In this document: piece after piece, positions 21,966 through 32,482 of the stretch
Layout: each line of letters begins with the position of its first letter
Numbering within the stretch: the first letter of the stretch is position 1
Origin: Hyperoodon ampullatus
Lineage: Eukaryota > Chordata > Mammalia > Artiodactyla > Ziphiidae
Assembly: GCA_949752795.1 (NCBI GenBank)
Contig: OX457075.1
Coordinates: 9,034,701 to 9,098,700, forward strand
Direction: 5' to 3'
DNA length: 64,000 nt
Translations under genes and position numbers: made by a program
The notes under the pieces: generated by a model
What the model saw: only the letters and a program-made list of their open reading frames with translations
The model's database searches: none
What the model was told of the DNA's origin: nothing

Positions 21966-23684
21966 GAGACTATTGTAAGAGTTAGGATCTCCATATGGGA
22001 ATTTCTCAGGACATTTGTTGTTTCTGAATCCCAAGAATAATCAGTCAAGAGTTCAGCAAAACAGGAAAAAGTCACAAAACCCTACTGATAGAATTAAAGC
22101 TCCACAATCCACATAGAGACTGCTGGGTTGAAAGAATCCATTGACATCAAGTGACAAAACCAGAGCAGGAAACGCTGACAGGGACACGCAGAGTGGAAGG
22201 CAAAGGGCAACATTTCTAGGAACTGAGACAGGAGCCCATGGGAGAGAAGTGGTCACAGTCTCATCAGTCAGTCTTGCTTGTAGCTCTTGTCACATTGCAA
22301 GGGTGTATCTGTTGCCCTGTATGCTGATAAGGGGGAGTTGTTCTTACAAATAAAAACAATTAATAAATTTATTCACATAGTAGCCTTTATACAAATCCTA
22401 TGTTTGATGTTCCAAAAAATAACAAGTTTTTGATGCAAAGTCCTTAACTTGGCAATTTTGACACATGATTCCAAGTATTATTAAGCTTGCTAGGAGATCT
22501 GTAGTCATGTTATTTTAATACTCTGCAATAAATTATTCACTAGTGTTTTCTAGTGTTAATATTTACTATGGGTTACAGTTCAATGTAAATACTTTAACAG
22601 AGGCTGTGTAAAGAGAAGAGGATATTGAAGACACTTCAACACAAAATTAGAAACTGATCTAAAAGTCTGAACTAGCAAAAGCAATATGAGTTTCACGGCA
22701 AAACCAAAATTGGGGCAAGCAACAGAATACTTTTATTGATAAAAAAGGAAATGAGTTTATAGGAAGCAACGTGTACCTTAATGCCCACCTTAAAATTCTT
22801 CTGGACAAACTCTTAAAAATTTGACTGCCAGTGAACAATGTAAGAAAATTTTCTACATCTGTAATATTTGTCATGAGTCAAAGGTCTAGGCTAACAGGGC
22901 AATTAATGCTTTGTTTATTTTTAAATTTCACTTGAAGAATAAGTTCTTTAATATTTAAGATTTCATATTTCAATTTTTTAATGATTTTTATTTGGCATTT
23001 AATTTGTAATAATCATCCCTTTATTTAATGTTTTCTGTTACTAAATGTCTTTATCAGGCAGAGATCAATTTTACATATTATTGAAATGTAGAATCCTGTC
23101 ACAATATGTTGGCTCATAAAAATGGTAAAGCATGCATTGATTATTATATTTTTATAGAAAATCTCTGAAACTTTTAGTATAATCCTGTCACAGAAACATG
23201 ATGCATGCTTTATTATTATTACCATTCATTATTTTAAGTACATGCCAACGTTGTCAAAAAGTATTATTACAACTCCCTTACCAAAAAACACATAAATTGT
23301 TATGAAAAATAAAGAATAATTTATGATTTCAGGATTTCCAAAGAATTCCCAGAATTCTGATTTCTTACTCCTAAATCCTGAAGTTTAATATCTGTCAGGA
23401 ATTTAAAGCACTAGCAAAAGTGCAAGAAAGAGATGGTAGTATCTTGAACTATAGTGGTAGCAATGGAGAGGGAGAAAAATAGACAAATTCAAGAAATATT
23501 CAGGAATTAAATTTCATAGGAGCTATAGATTAGCTGGATGTGGGGAATGAGGTAGAGTAGTGCCATGAATAACTTCTGCATTTCTGATTTTTGTGGTGGT
23601 GGGTGCTAATATAAAGATAAATAGCACTAGAAGACCAGTGAATGCATCAGCTCAGTTATGCTTCAAAAACAAGCATCCAATTAT
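21966..23684. other. Unassigned non-coding sequence
   Basis: 1.7 kb of AT-rich sequence. Short open frames only; no repeat family recognised. Confidence 0.5.
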
Positions 23685-23930
23685 TACTAATGTAGATAAT
23701 GGAGGTTCTGAGATAGAAAGCAGATTAGTTATCCCCTGGAACTGGGGGTGGGGATTGGGGTAAGTGGGGACAGGAAATAACGGCTGATGAGTATGGAGTT
23801 TGTTTGGAGGTGTTGAAAATGTCCTAAAATTACATTGTGGTGATGGCTGCACAACCCTGAATATGCTAAAAACCACTGAATTGATTTTATGGTGTGTGAA
23901 ATGTACCTCAAAAAAGTTGTTAAAAAACTG
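23685..23930 (+). mobile_element. Old L1 (L1M-type) 3' end
   Basis: GAACTGGGGGTGGGGATTGG, GTGGTGATGGCTGCACAACC and AACCACTGAATTGATTTTA follow the old mammalian L1M 3' UTR. The 94-codon minus-strand frame here is a by-product. Confidence 0.55.
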
Positions 23931-24204
23931 GTTCATTTCTCATTCACATCACATGGCCATTTCAGGTTAGACAGGGGCTCTGTTCCATAACATACTCATG
24001 TAGGAAACTAAGTTGATGACATCTCCACCATCTGAAATAGTGATTTCTTTGTCAGGATGGAAGAGAATATGACAAATTTTACAGCAGCTCTTAAAAGACT
24101 TGTACTTGGAAGTGATTCATGTCACTTCTCTTATCCCATTGAACAAAACAATGTCATATGACCACACCAAACTTCAAGGGCACAAAGAAGAACAATCTAT
24201 GCTT

Positions 24205-24390
24205 ATCTGGACCAGGGATCAGAGAACTATGGCCAATGGGCTAAATCCAGCCCACCTCCTATTTTGTAAATACAGTTTTATTGAACACAGATACACTCAT
24301 TTGTTTATGTACTCTTTACATATTGTCTTTGGCTGTTTTCATGTCACATGCATGCATCCTCTACAAGTGGTTGTGCTTTTGTGTACTTTA
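24205..24390. mobile_element. hAT-type non-autonomous DNA transposon fragment
   Basis: ATCAGAGAACTATGGCCAATG, GGCTAAATCCAGCCCACC, TTTGTAAATACAGTTTTATTG and GAACACAGATACACTCATTT match a mammal-wide MER-type element that starts CAGGGGTTGGCAAACTATGG. Confidence 0.55.
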
Positions 24391-24665
24391 TAGTACTGTA
24401 TAGAGTACAGTAGTACAGTATCTTTATTTCAAGCCCAGGATGTCCAGAAGCAAGTCTAAAAGGAACGGTATATAGCCGATTGTGTTAGTTGGGTACCTAG
24501 GATAACTTTGTCAGACTCACAAACAAATTGGACATATGAACGCACTTTTGGAATGGAATTCATTCATATGTAAGGGACTTAATGTATTTAAATTTCACAG
24601 ACACGGAAGAGATTGCAAAAGTAGATGTCATCTGTCAGTATTCTGTAAGGTCCCATTTCTCCATG

Positions 24666-24708
24666 TCACACACACACACACACACATACACACACACACA
24701 CACACACA
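24666..24708 (+). repeat. (CA)n microsatellite
   Basis: About 21 CA units with a single T interruption (CACATACA) near 24688. Confidence 0.97.
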
Positions 24709-24819
24709 AGTATATCACATTCTATCATGACTTCTCTCCTGAACCCTCTGGAATTATAACTATTCAGAGAGATAGAGAGGTTGTCTTTTTTATAATAAAT
24801 TTCATATTCCATTACAAAA

Positions 24820-25085
24820 TGTGTTTATATGCTTGCTTTATCCCTTCTACTAGACCGTAAGCCTCTTGAGTTAAGGTCAGTGGGGTTTTTGGGGTTTTTT
24901 TTTTTCTCAACAAATGTTCATTTTTATTATTCACTTGTCCTCTTGATCAAACAGAAGTCTGTCTCAAAACTGTTCAAAAGTTCATCCTGCATTAGATTTA
25001 TTGAAAAGTGATATGATACAGCAATTTATGGGAAATTTTATTTGATAGTAGACATTTAATAAACATTTATTGAATAAATGGTATC
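24820..25085 (+). mobile_element. L2 3' end
   Basis: CTACTAGACCGTAAGCCTC (L2: CCACTAGACTGTAAGCTCC) at the start and TAATAAACATTTATTGAATA at the end. The middle is diverged. Confidence 0.5.
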
Positions 25086-25469
25086 CTCCAAGGGAAAAAG
25101 TTACCTTTCCTTTGGACAACATTTTCAGAAAATACCTCTTTAAACTTGAATAATTCAGCCTATATATTCCATAATTTCTATTCCTATTCACGTCCAAAAT
25201 AATCAGAATCCTTATCAATGAAGTCCTGTGTTCCTAAGACTTCTGTCCTTCAGGCTAAACACCTACTGTCCTTTCAAATATTCTTTACACTACACAGGAT
25301 TTAGTTTCACCCTGATTATTACCCTTCTGAATGGCCTCAGCTTATCTAGCCACCAACAGGTTCCAGATGCCATGGGCATAAGGTCTGTGTTTTAATCTTT
25401 TTTTATAGCCATCAAAACATTCTACACGGTAGTGCAAAACAAAACAAAACAAAGAAGTACATTGCATGA

Positions 25470-25605
25470 ACTTTTTTCCTCACATGAGTTATTAGCTCTG
25501 TAAGGACGGATAATGTGCCATTTATTTTGTGTGTTTTCCTTTCTGCTTACCATAATGAATTCTACATAGTTGGTATTGATAAATGTATTGATGGATGAAT
25601 TAATT
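25470..25605 (+). mobile_element. L2 3' end fragment
   Basis: AGCTCTGTAAGGACGGATAATG, TAGTTGGTATTGATAAATG and GATGGATGAATTAATTC match the L2 terminal region. Confidence 0.45.
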
Positions 25606-26064
25606 CAGAGAAAAATCAAAAGCCTTTAGTACATTTTTTGAGATTATTTGTGTTGATCCCAGGTGAAAATATATGTACAGAAACACCTATATTTTCCCTT
25701 CACTTTTCAACAATTCAAACTTAAAGGGTCAAAGCTATTAGCTACTATCAGCACAGAATCAAAAATGAATTAGCCTTCTCTATCTCTGAAGTCTCAGGCA
25801 AATAAGTTATCGTTTTGTCAGATACTTTACTTTTTGGAAGGTATTCCATGTCCCTGAAATCCCATATTCAAAATTTTATAATAATACTCATGTCATTAGT
25901 TCTCATAGATTAAATTTTTTAAAGTATTGAATATATTTATGTATTACATACACTTGTGCACATATATGATGAATAATATTATTTAAGGCATCATGAGTGA
26001 TTTAATTTGTAACTACTTTAAAATATAACAAAATGCTAGAGTCACATAGACTCAACATAATTAT
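25606..26064. other. Unassigned AT-rich sequence
   Basis: No repeat or gene recognised. Confidence 0.5.
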
Positions 26065-26078
26065 AGTGTAATGTAATT

Positions 26079-26253
26079 TTTTTATTAGGGTATAATTGCT
26101 TTACAATGTTGTGTTAGTTTCTGCTGTACAACGAAGTGAATCAGCTATATGTATACATATATCCCGTCTCTCTTGAGCTTCCCTTCCACCCCCGCATCCC
26201 ACCCCTCTAGGTTATCACAGAGTACTGAGCTGATCTCCCTGTGCTATACAACA
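26079..26253 (-). mobile_element. L1 3' end, short
   Basis: Reverse L1 terminus (GCTTTACAATGTTGTGTTAG), truncated after GTGCTATACAACA. The 14-bp flanks AGTGTAATGTAATT (26065-26078) and AGTGTAATTTAATT (26254-26267) differ at one base and are the target-site duplication. Confidence 0.88.
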
Positions 26254-26319
26254 AGTGTAATTTAATTATATAGCACATAATAATTATAATTGATAGTAAC
26301 AATAAGTTCAAGAATATAA

Positions 26320-26848
26320 TATACAATGGAATATTACTCAGCCATAAAAAGAAACAAAATTGAGCTATTTGTAATGAGGTGGATAGACCTAGAGTCTGTC
26401 ATACAGAGTGAAGTAAGTCAGAAAGAGAAAGACAAATACCATATGCTAACACATATATATGGAATTTAAGGGGGAAAAAATGTCATGAAGAACCTAGGGG
26501 TAAGACAGGAATAAAGACACAGACCTACTAGAGAATGGACTTGAGGATATGGGGAGGGGGAAGGGTAAGCTTTGACAAAGCGAGAGAGAGGCATGGACAT
26601 ATATACACTACCAAATGTAAAATAGATAGCTAGTGGGAAGCAGCTGCATAGCACAGGGAGATCAGCTCGGTGCTTTGTGACCGCCTGGAGGGGTGGGATA
26701 GGGAGGGTGGAAGGGAGGGAGACGCAAGAGGGAAGAGTTATGGGAACATATGTATATGTATAACTGATTCACTTGGTTATAAAGCAGAACTAACACACCA
26801 TTGTAAATCAATTATACTCCAATAAAGATTTAACAACAACAAAAAAAA
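26320..26848 (+). mobile_element. L1 3' end with ORF2 tail
   Basis: Starts in the last codons of ORF2 (GGAATATTACTCAGCCATAA) and runs through the 3' UTR to CTCCAATAAAGATTTAAC plus an A tail. Target-site duplication AAGAATATAA at 26310-26319 and 26849-26858. Confidence 0.9.
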
Positions 26849-26858
26849 AAGAATATAA

Positions 26859-27256
26859 AAATATGAGAAGGTAAATGCTCAAGTAAAACAACTCACCTTG
26901 TAAGAATTATTGTTGAAAAGTATCAATTTAACTGTGATAACAAAATATTATGAAAAATGGCATAAAATATAAGAATAAAAAAATAAGCAAAGTAATAGAT
27001 AAGGTATACAAAATCTAAACCATATAGTTAAGGCTAGGAGACTAAATTTTATTTGTATGTTTTATAGAATTTTGAAATAAAGCCAAAGTCTAGAGACCCA
27101 GTGGTATGGTCTTAAAGATTTAAAACTAATCAGCTAACTTGTAATTGTTGCATAATCTGCCAAGCTTCTTGAGAAATTGGAAATTATTTCCTCCATAACA
27201 TCCTCCTGAGACAGACTTCCTTTTTTATTTGCACTGCTTCACTCATTGATTTATAA
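26859..27256. other. Unassigned AT-rich sequence
   Basis: No repeat or gene recognised. Confidence 0.5.
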
Positions 27257-27265
27257 ATGCAATAT

Positions 27266-27351
27266 TCGTATAGCGGATTCACTTTGCTGTACAGCAGAAA
27301 CTAACTCAACATTGTAAAGCAACTATACTCCAATAAAAAAAAATTAAATAC
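27266..27351 (+). mobile_element. Ultra-short L1 3' insertion
   Basis: About 85 bp: ATTCACTTTGCTGTACAGCAG, AACATTGTAAAGCAACTATA, CTCCAATAAAAAA. ATGCAATAT occurs at 27257-27265 and 27352-27360 and is a likely target-site duplication. Confidence 0.8.
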
Positions 27352-27644
27352 ATGCAATATAAATAAATATTTATGAATTAATAATAAATTTACATTTATA
27401 TAAATATTTAAAGTATACAGATATGTAAAAGATATAAATAAAATATAATACAAATAAATGTATATAAGTAAAGATAGCCACCCAGAACAAGCTTTCCATT
27501 GTAAATTCATCCCTGTGGGTATTGAAGCACAGGGAGGTGGGATTGAATTGGACAGTACTGAAACAAGTTCATGGAACAAAATTCTTACAACTCTGAATTG
27601 TGATTTGGCTTTCTTTTCGAAATCAAGCTTCAGTGAAATACTGC

Positions 27645-27760
27645 AAATCTTTATTGAGTACCTACTATGTACCAGTTAATCTTCTGTGATACAAAAGTGA
27701 AAAAAAGAATACAGTTCTTGCCCTCCAGGAATCTGGACCCTAATTCCATTGTAAAGGACA
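27645..27760 (-). mobile_element. L2 3' end
   Basis: TTTATTGAGTACCTACTATG, TACCAGTTAATCTTCTGTGA and CAGTTCTTGCCCTCCAGGAA follow the reversed L2 terminus. Confidence 0.65.
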
Positions 27761-28660
27761 ATTACTTTGAGAGCTGATTTCCTTTCACTAAAGACTTTGA
27801 CATTCTAGTTCTCACTTCCTTACAAAATACCAGCCCCTCACCTCCCTTGGATGGTGGGTTGATCGTAGATCTGTGCACTGCATTTTATTAAGCAAGATAG
27901 GTAAATGCTGACTCTTCCATTTGGGAAGAAGACAGTCTGAGGTGAGGCTGTCATCCTTAAATATGCAGAAATAACCAACTGTCATACTGATCCCAACAAC
28001 AGATTAGCTCTGTCAAGCTTAATTACCTTGGCTTTAGCCCAGTGGAAAAAAATTGCCTCACTCCTCCCTTTTTACATATAAGCCATCCAGGCTGATATAT
28101 CCTGAATGCCTTAGCAGGGCCCTCCAGGCCCCCCGAGACATCCAGTCACATATAATGAACTGTAATGGAGCTAGCTGCTAAACTAAGCCTGATAATCCCA
28201 GCCCTTGAGATTTATCCAGCTGTGAAGCATGGACTAACTCTCAGTCAGATCCCAGCTCAACATATGATCCTGAAGTCAAATCATTTCCAATTACCAACCA
28301 TGTCTAAAGAGAATCAGCAACAGTCACCTAGTCATACCCATTTGCATACATGGAACAGATGGAGCACACACATGCACACACGTTATTCCCGAGTCAAAAC
28401 CTAGACCTGCAGAGTTTGAACAAGTCAACAGATGCCATGAAGCTGAATCTTGGCGATGGATGCTCTTGCTCTCAGAAAGGCAGGGTTTAGGCTGACAGTT
28501 TAAGGCTTAAATGCCTTTATTGCATTTGGCAGGTGCCTTTTAAGAAATGTTTCCTCTCTGTTCCACCTCCATTACCCGATCATCAGCCCCCAGGGCCTTC
28601 TACCAGCACCTACAGAGAGACTGCAGGTATCACAGAGTTAAATCTCTGGACAGTGACCAC
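27761..28660. other. Repeat-free island, possible conserved non-coding DNA
   Basis: About 900 bp without recognisable repeats and with balanced composition. It holds homeodomain-like TTAATTACC (28020) and a GATAATCCC word (about 28190). See findings. Confidence 0.4.
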
Positions 28661-28669
28661 ATTTTATTA

Positions 28670-28830
28670 GCAGGAAGCAACAAAGGGAGTTTGCACTCAA
28701 GGTCAGAAGTCCTGAGTATGATTCTAAGCTTCTTTCTTTACCAGTTGGGTGAATTGCGGAAGAAACATAACATCACTGAGCCTCAGTTTTTTCATCTATG
28801 AAATGCCTATAACAATACCTAATTGGAGAA
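28670..28830 (+). mobile_element. MIR SINE fragment
   Basis: GGTCAGAAGTCCTGAGTATG, CAGTTGGGTGAATTGCGGAAG, CACTGAGCCTCAGTTTTTTC and ATCTATGAAATGCCTATAAC follow MIR order. Confidence 0.7.
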
Positions 28831-29742
28831 ATTCTAAAATGGGAATATAGCCAAAGAAAGTTTTCATAGAAAATATTTAGACTGCTGCAGCCAGGTCCGT
28901 TGCATTGTTATGATGAGAGTTACAAAGTCTCATTCTCCATCTCCATCTTGCAGGCTCAGTGATAAAGAGAAAGATAGTTTTCCCAGTGAAGCTTCACATT
29001 AGCCATTCACACAGTGATGAAGGTGAAACTCCTGAAAGCCCGTGTTTCATTTAAATTGAAACTATAACTGCCAAGAGGCCCTGGAGTTCTCTGACCAGCG
29101 CACTATCTCCCTGAAGGCAGGGTCTATCAGAAGCTGGATTATTATTAGAAGGGTGCTTTCTGAAGATGCAGAACTTTTAATTATCTGAGTCTAGATATTT
29201 TAGTGCAATACACTCAGATCCATGAACCCAACCTCATAGCAAGGATACAGTTGCCACAAAAATTGGATGGGTCAAGTTCTTGGGGTCTCTCTCTCCTGGG
29301 TAGTGCTTAGTGGTCACTGACAAAGAAGGCCTCAGAAATGCTCCTTTGCCTAGGCTTCTGTCGTTGGTGGCAAATCTCTTCACAATTGGCAGATTCTGTC
29401 CTTAAGAAATTCAGTCAAGTTGATATTTAAAGTGCAATCAAGTGTTTCTACCTAGATTCTTGATGCTGAGTGGGGATTTTGCATACCTTTGCTTTGATAA
29501 TATGCTGATTTTAAAGACATGCCTCAGAGGAATCTCTTATTTCCAAGTTTTATATACATTTGTGAGATTTAAGGTGGGGGAGGGTGTTAGAAACTAGATA
29601 TACAGAATCTCACTGATCTATTTTGAAGATTTAATGAAATATATGAAACAGTTGTGAGCTTCTGTGTGCTTTCTATATTGAAGGCTGTAGAAATACAACT
29701 TGATAATGCTGTTGTAGTGCTTAGGCATTTATTCTTTGGGAT
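28831..29742. other. Unassigned non-coding sequence
   Basis: About 900 bp with no recognised repeat or gene. Confidence 0.5.
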
Positions 29743-29757
29743 AAAGAAGCATGTGTG

Positions 29758-29965
29758 GGCTTCCCTGGTGGCGCAGTGGTTGGGAGTCCGCCAGCTGATG
29801 CAGGGGACGCGGGTTCGTGCCCCAGTCTGGGAAGATCCCACATGCCGCGGAGCGGCTTGGCCCGTGAGCCATGGCCGCCGATCCTGCGCGTCCGGAGCCT
29901 GTGCTCCGCAACGGGAGAGGCCACAACAGTGAGAAGCCCACATACTGCAAAAAAAAAAAAAAAAA
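29758..29965 (+). mobile_element. CHR-type SINE
   Basis: Full CHR body from GGCTTCCCTGGTGGCGCAG to the A tail. Target-site duplication AAAGAAGC(A/G)TGTGTG at 29743-29757 and 29966-29980 with one mismatch. Confidence 0.95.
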
Positions 29966-30056
29966 AAAGAAGCGTGTGTGTTTAGTGGGTTGTTTTTGGT
30001 TTTGTTTTTTGAATTGACAATTACCTGCATATATTTAAAGTATAAAACTTGATAGA

Positions 30057-30266
30057 GGGCTTCCCTGGTGGCGCAGTGGTTGAGAGTCCGCCTGCCGATA
30101 CAGGGGACACATGTTCGTGCCCCGGTCCGGGAAGATCCCACATGCCGCGAAGCGGCTGGGCCCGTGAGCCATGGCCGCTGAGCCTGCGCGTCCGGAGCCT
30201 GTGCTCCACAACGGGAGAGGCCACAACAGTGAGAGACCCGCGTACCGCAAAAAAAAAAAAAAAAAG
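30057..30266 (+). mobile_element. CHR-type SINE inside the ancient L1 3' UTR
   Basis: Full CHR body with A17 tail; target-site duplication CTTGATAGA at 30048-30056 and 30267-30275. It sits about 90 bp after the preceding CHR SINE in the same orientation. Confidence 0.95.
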
Positions 30267-30465
30267 CTTGATAGATTTGAACTATGTATAGATCAGTGAA
30301 ATAATTACCACATCAAGATAATGAACATATACCCACTGTCCCCCAAAGTTTCCTTCCCCTTTTACCCCTTCCTGTCTTGCCCTCCCCCAGGCAAACACTG
30401 ATCTTTCAATCATTATAGATTAGTTTGCATTTTCTCAAATTTTATATAGTCATACTATATATGTT

Positions 30466-30671
30466 CTTTTTTTTTTTTTGCGGTACGCGGGCCTCTCACT
30501 GTTGTGGCCTCTCCCGTTGCGGAGTACAGGCTCCGGACGCGCAGGCTCCGCGTCCATGGCTCATGGGCCCAGCTGCTCCGCGGCATGTGGGATCTTCCCA
30601 GACTGGGGCACGAACCCATGTCCCCTGCATCAGCAGGCAGACTCTCAACCACTGCGCCACCAGGAAAGCCC
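30466..30671 (-). mobile_element. CHR-type SINE inside the ancient L1
   Basis: T-run, GCGGTACGCGGGCCTCTCAC, ending CACCAGGAAAGCCC. The 8-mer TATATGTT occurs on both sides (30458-30465 and 30672-30679). Opposite orientation to the two SINEs just upstream. Confidence 0.93.
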
Positions 30672-32159
30672 TATATGTTTTTTTATTTTCTGGCTTCTTT
30701 CAGCGTAATTATTTTAAGATTCATCCATGTTTTTGTGGTTATCAGTAGTTCATTTCTTTTCATTGTTGAGTAGCATTGCATTGTATGCAGATACAGTTTA
30801 TCTAGTTACATGTTGATGAGCATCTGAGTTGTTTCCGATTTTTGTCTATTAGGAAAAAAGCTGTTATGAACATATGCTTTCATTTCTCTTAGAGAAATAC
30901 TTAGGAGTGAAATGGCTGGATTAATGATAGTTATATGCCTACCTTTGTAAGGAAAATACCTAACTTTTCCAAAGTGGTTATCCTGTTTTACATTACCACC
31001 TGCAGTGTTTAGGAATTCTAATCCTTCCACATTATTGCCAACATTTGATATGATCAGTCTATAATTTTAGCCATTCTAACAAACATGTAGTGAAATATCA
31101 CTGGATTTTAATTTGCAATTCCCAAAACACTGATGATGTTTCATGTGATTATTTGCCAGCTGTATGTCCTCTTTGATGAAGTATTTGTTCCTATCTTTTG
31201 CCTGTTCTATAATGGGGTTTTTGTTATTAAGTTTTGACAGTTCTTTATGTATTTTGGATACAGGTCATTCAACAAATATGATTTGCAAATATTTTTCCCA
31301 GTTTGTGTCTTGTCTTTTCATTCTCTTCACAATGTCTTTCACAGAGCAGAAGTTTTAAATTTTGATGCAATTCACTATATAAGCTTATTCTTTTATGGAT
31401 CAGGCTTTGGTATCATATCTGAAAAATATTTGCCTAGCCCTAGGCCATAAAAATTTTCCTCTATGCTTTCTTCTAAAAGTTCTGTCATTTTAAGTCTTGT
31501 ATCTAGATTTATGATTCATTTTTACTTACTTTTTTGTATATGGTGTGAAGTATGTTTCAATGTTTTTTGTCTGTTCTTTGTTCCTTTCCTCATTTCTTTC
31601 ATATAGATATTCAGTAGTTTCAGCATTATGTGTTGAAAAGACTTTAGTTTCTCTACTGAATTATTTTTGTGACTTTGTTGGAAATCAGTTATCCATACAT
31701 GTGTGAGTCTACTTTTCAAATTTCTATTCTGTTCTGTTCATAAGTGTCTATATTTTCACCAATATCACTCTTTTATGATTATTGTAGGTTTATAATAATT
31801 CCTAAAATCAGGCAGGATTAGTTTTCCACCTTTGTTCTTTCTCAAAGTTGTTTTGGCAATTCTAAATCTTTTGCAGTTCCATATATTTTTTAGAATCTAG
31901 AAATTACTTCTGTGACTGACTTGTGATTTAATTCCATTTTGGTCAGAGGGCAGATCTGTATGATTTGAATTATTTTAAATTTTGGAGGTTTGTTTTATTG
32001 CCCAGATTGTGGTCTACTTTGATAAATGTTTTCTGGCCACTGGAAAAATATGTGTATTCTCCTGAGTGGAGTGTTCTATAAACATTCATGAGATGAAGTT
32101 GTGGATGAAGTTGTTCAAATCTATATCTCTAGTGATTTTTTTGGTCTAATTGGTTGATA

Positions 32160-32197
32160 AATTATCAAGAGAGGGATTAAAATCTCTCTTGATAATT
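32160..32197. repeat. Perfect 14-bp inverted repeat in the ancient L1 endonuclease region
   Basis: AATTATCAAGAGAG (32160-32173) and CTCTCTTGATAATT (32184-32197) are exact reverse complements around a 10-base loop. Confidence 0.9.
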
Positions 32198-32482
32198 GAC
32201 ACTTTTATTATGAAATTCTGGAGTTTTCTTGGCTTGATATAAATGTGGCCACTCCAGGTTTTTTTTTATTAGTGTTAAAATAGTAGATATATTTCTATCC
32301 TTTACTCTTAAGCTCTTTGTGTCTTTATATTTGAAATGCATTCCTTCTAGACAGCATATAATTGGATCTTACATTTTTTTAATCCTACATGATAATCTCT
32401 GCATTTTAATTTGACCATTTATGTCTAATCTGATTAATTATATGCATGAGTTTAAAACTAATATCTTGCTATTTGTTTTCTA

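Noticed and set aside
29721..29950. Recurring peptides such as MASPVAEHRLRTRR in many places
   Set aside because: They are translations of the CHR SINE body, repeated wherever a SINE lies. Not a protein family of the host.
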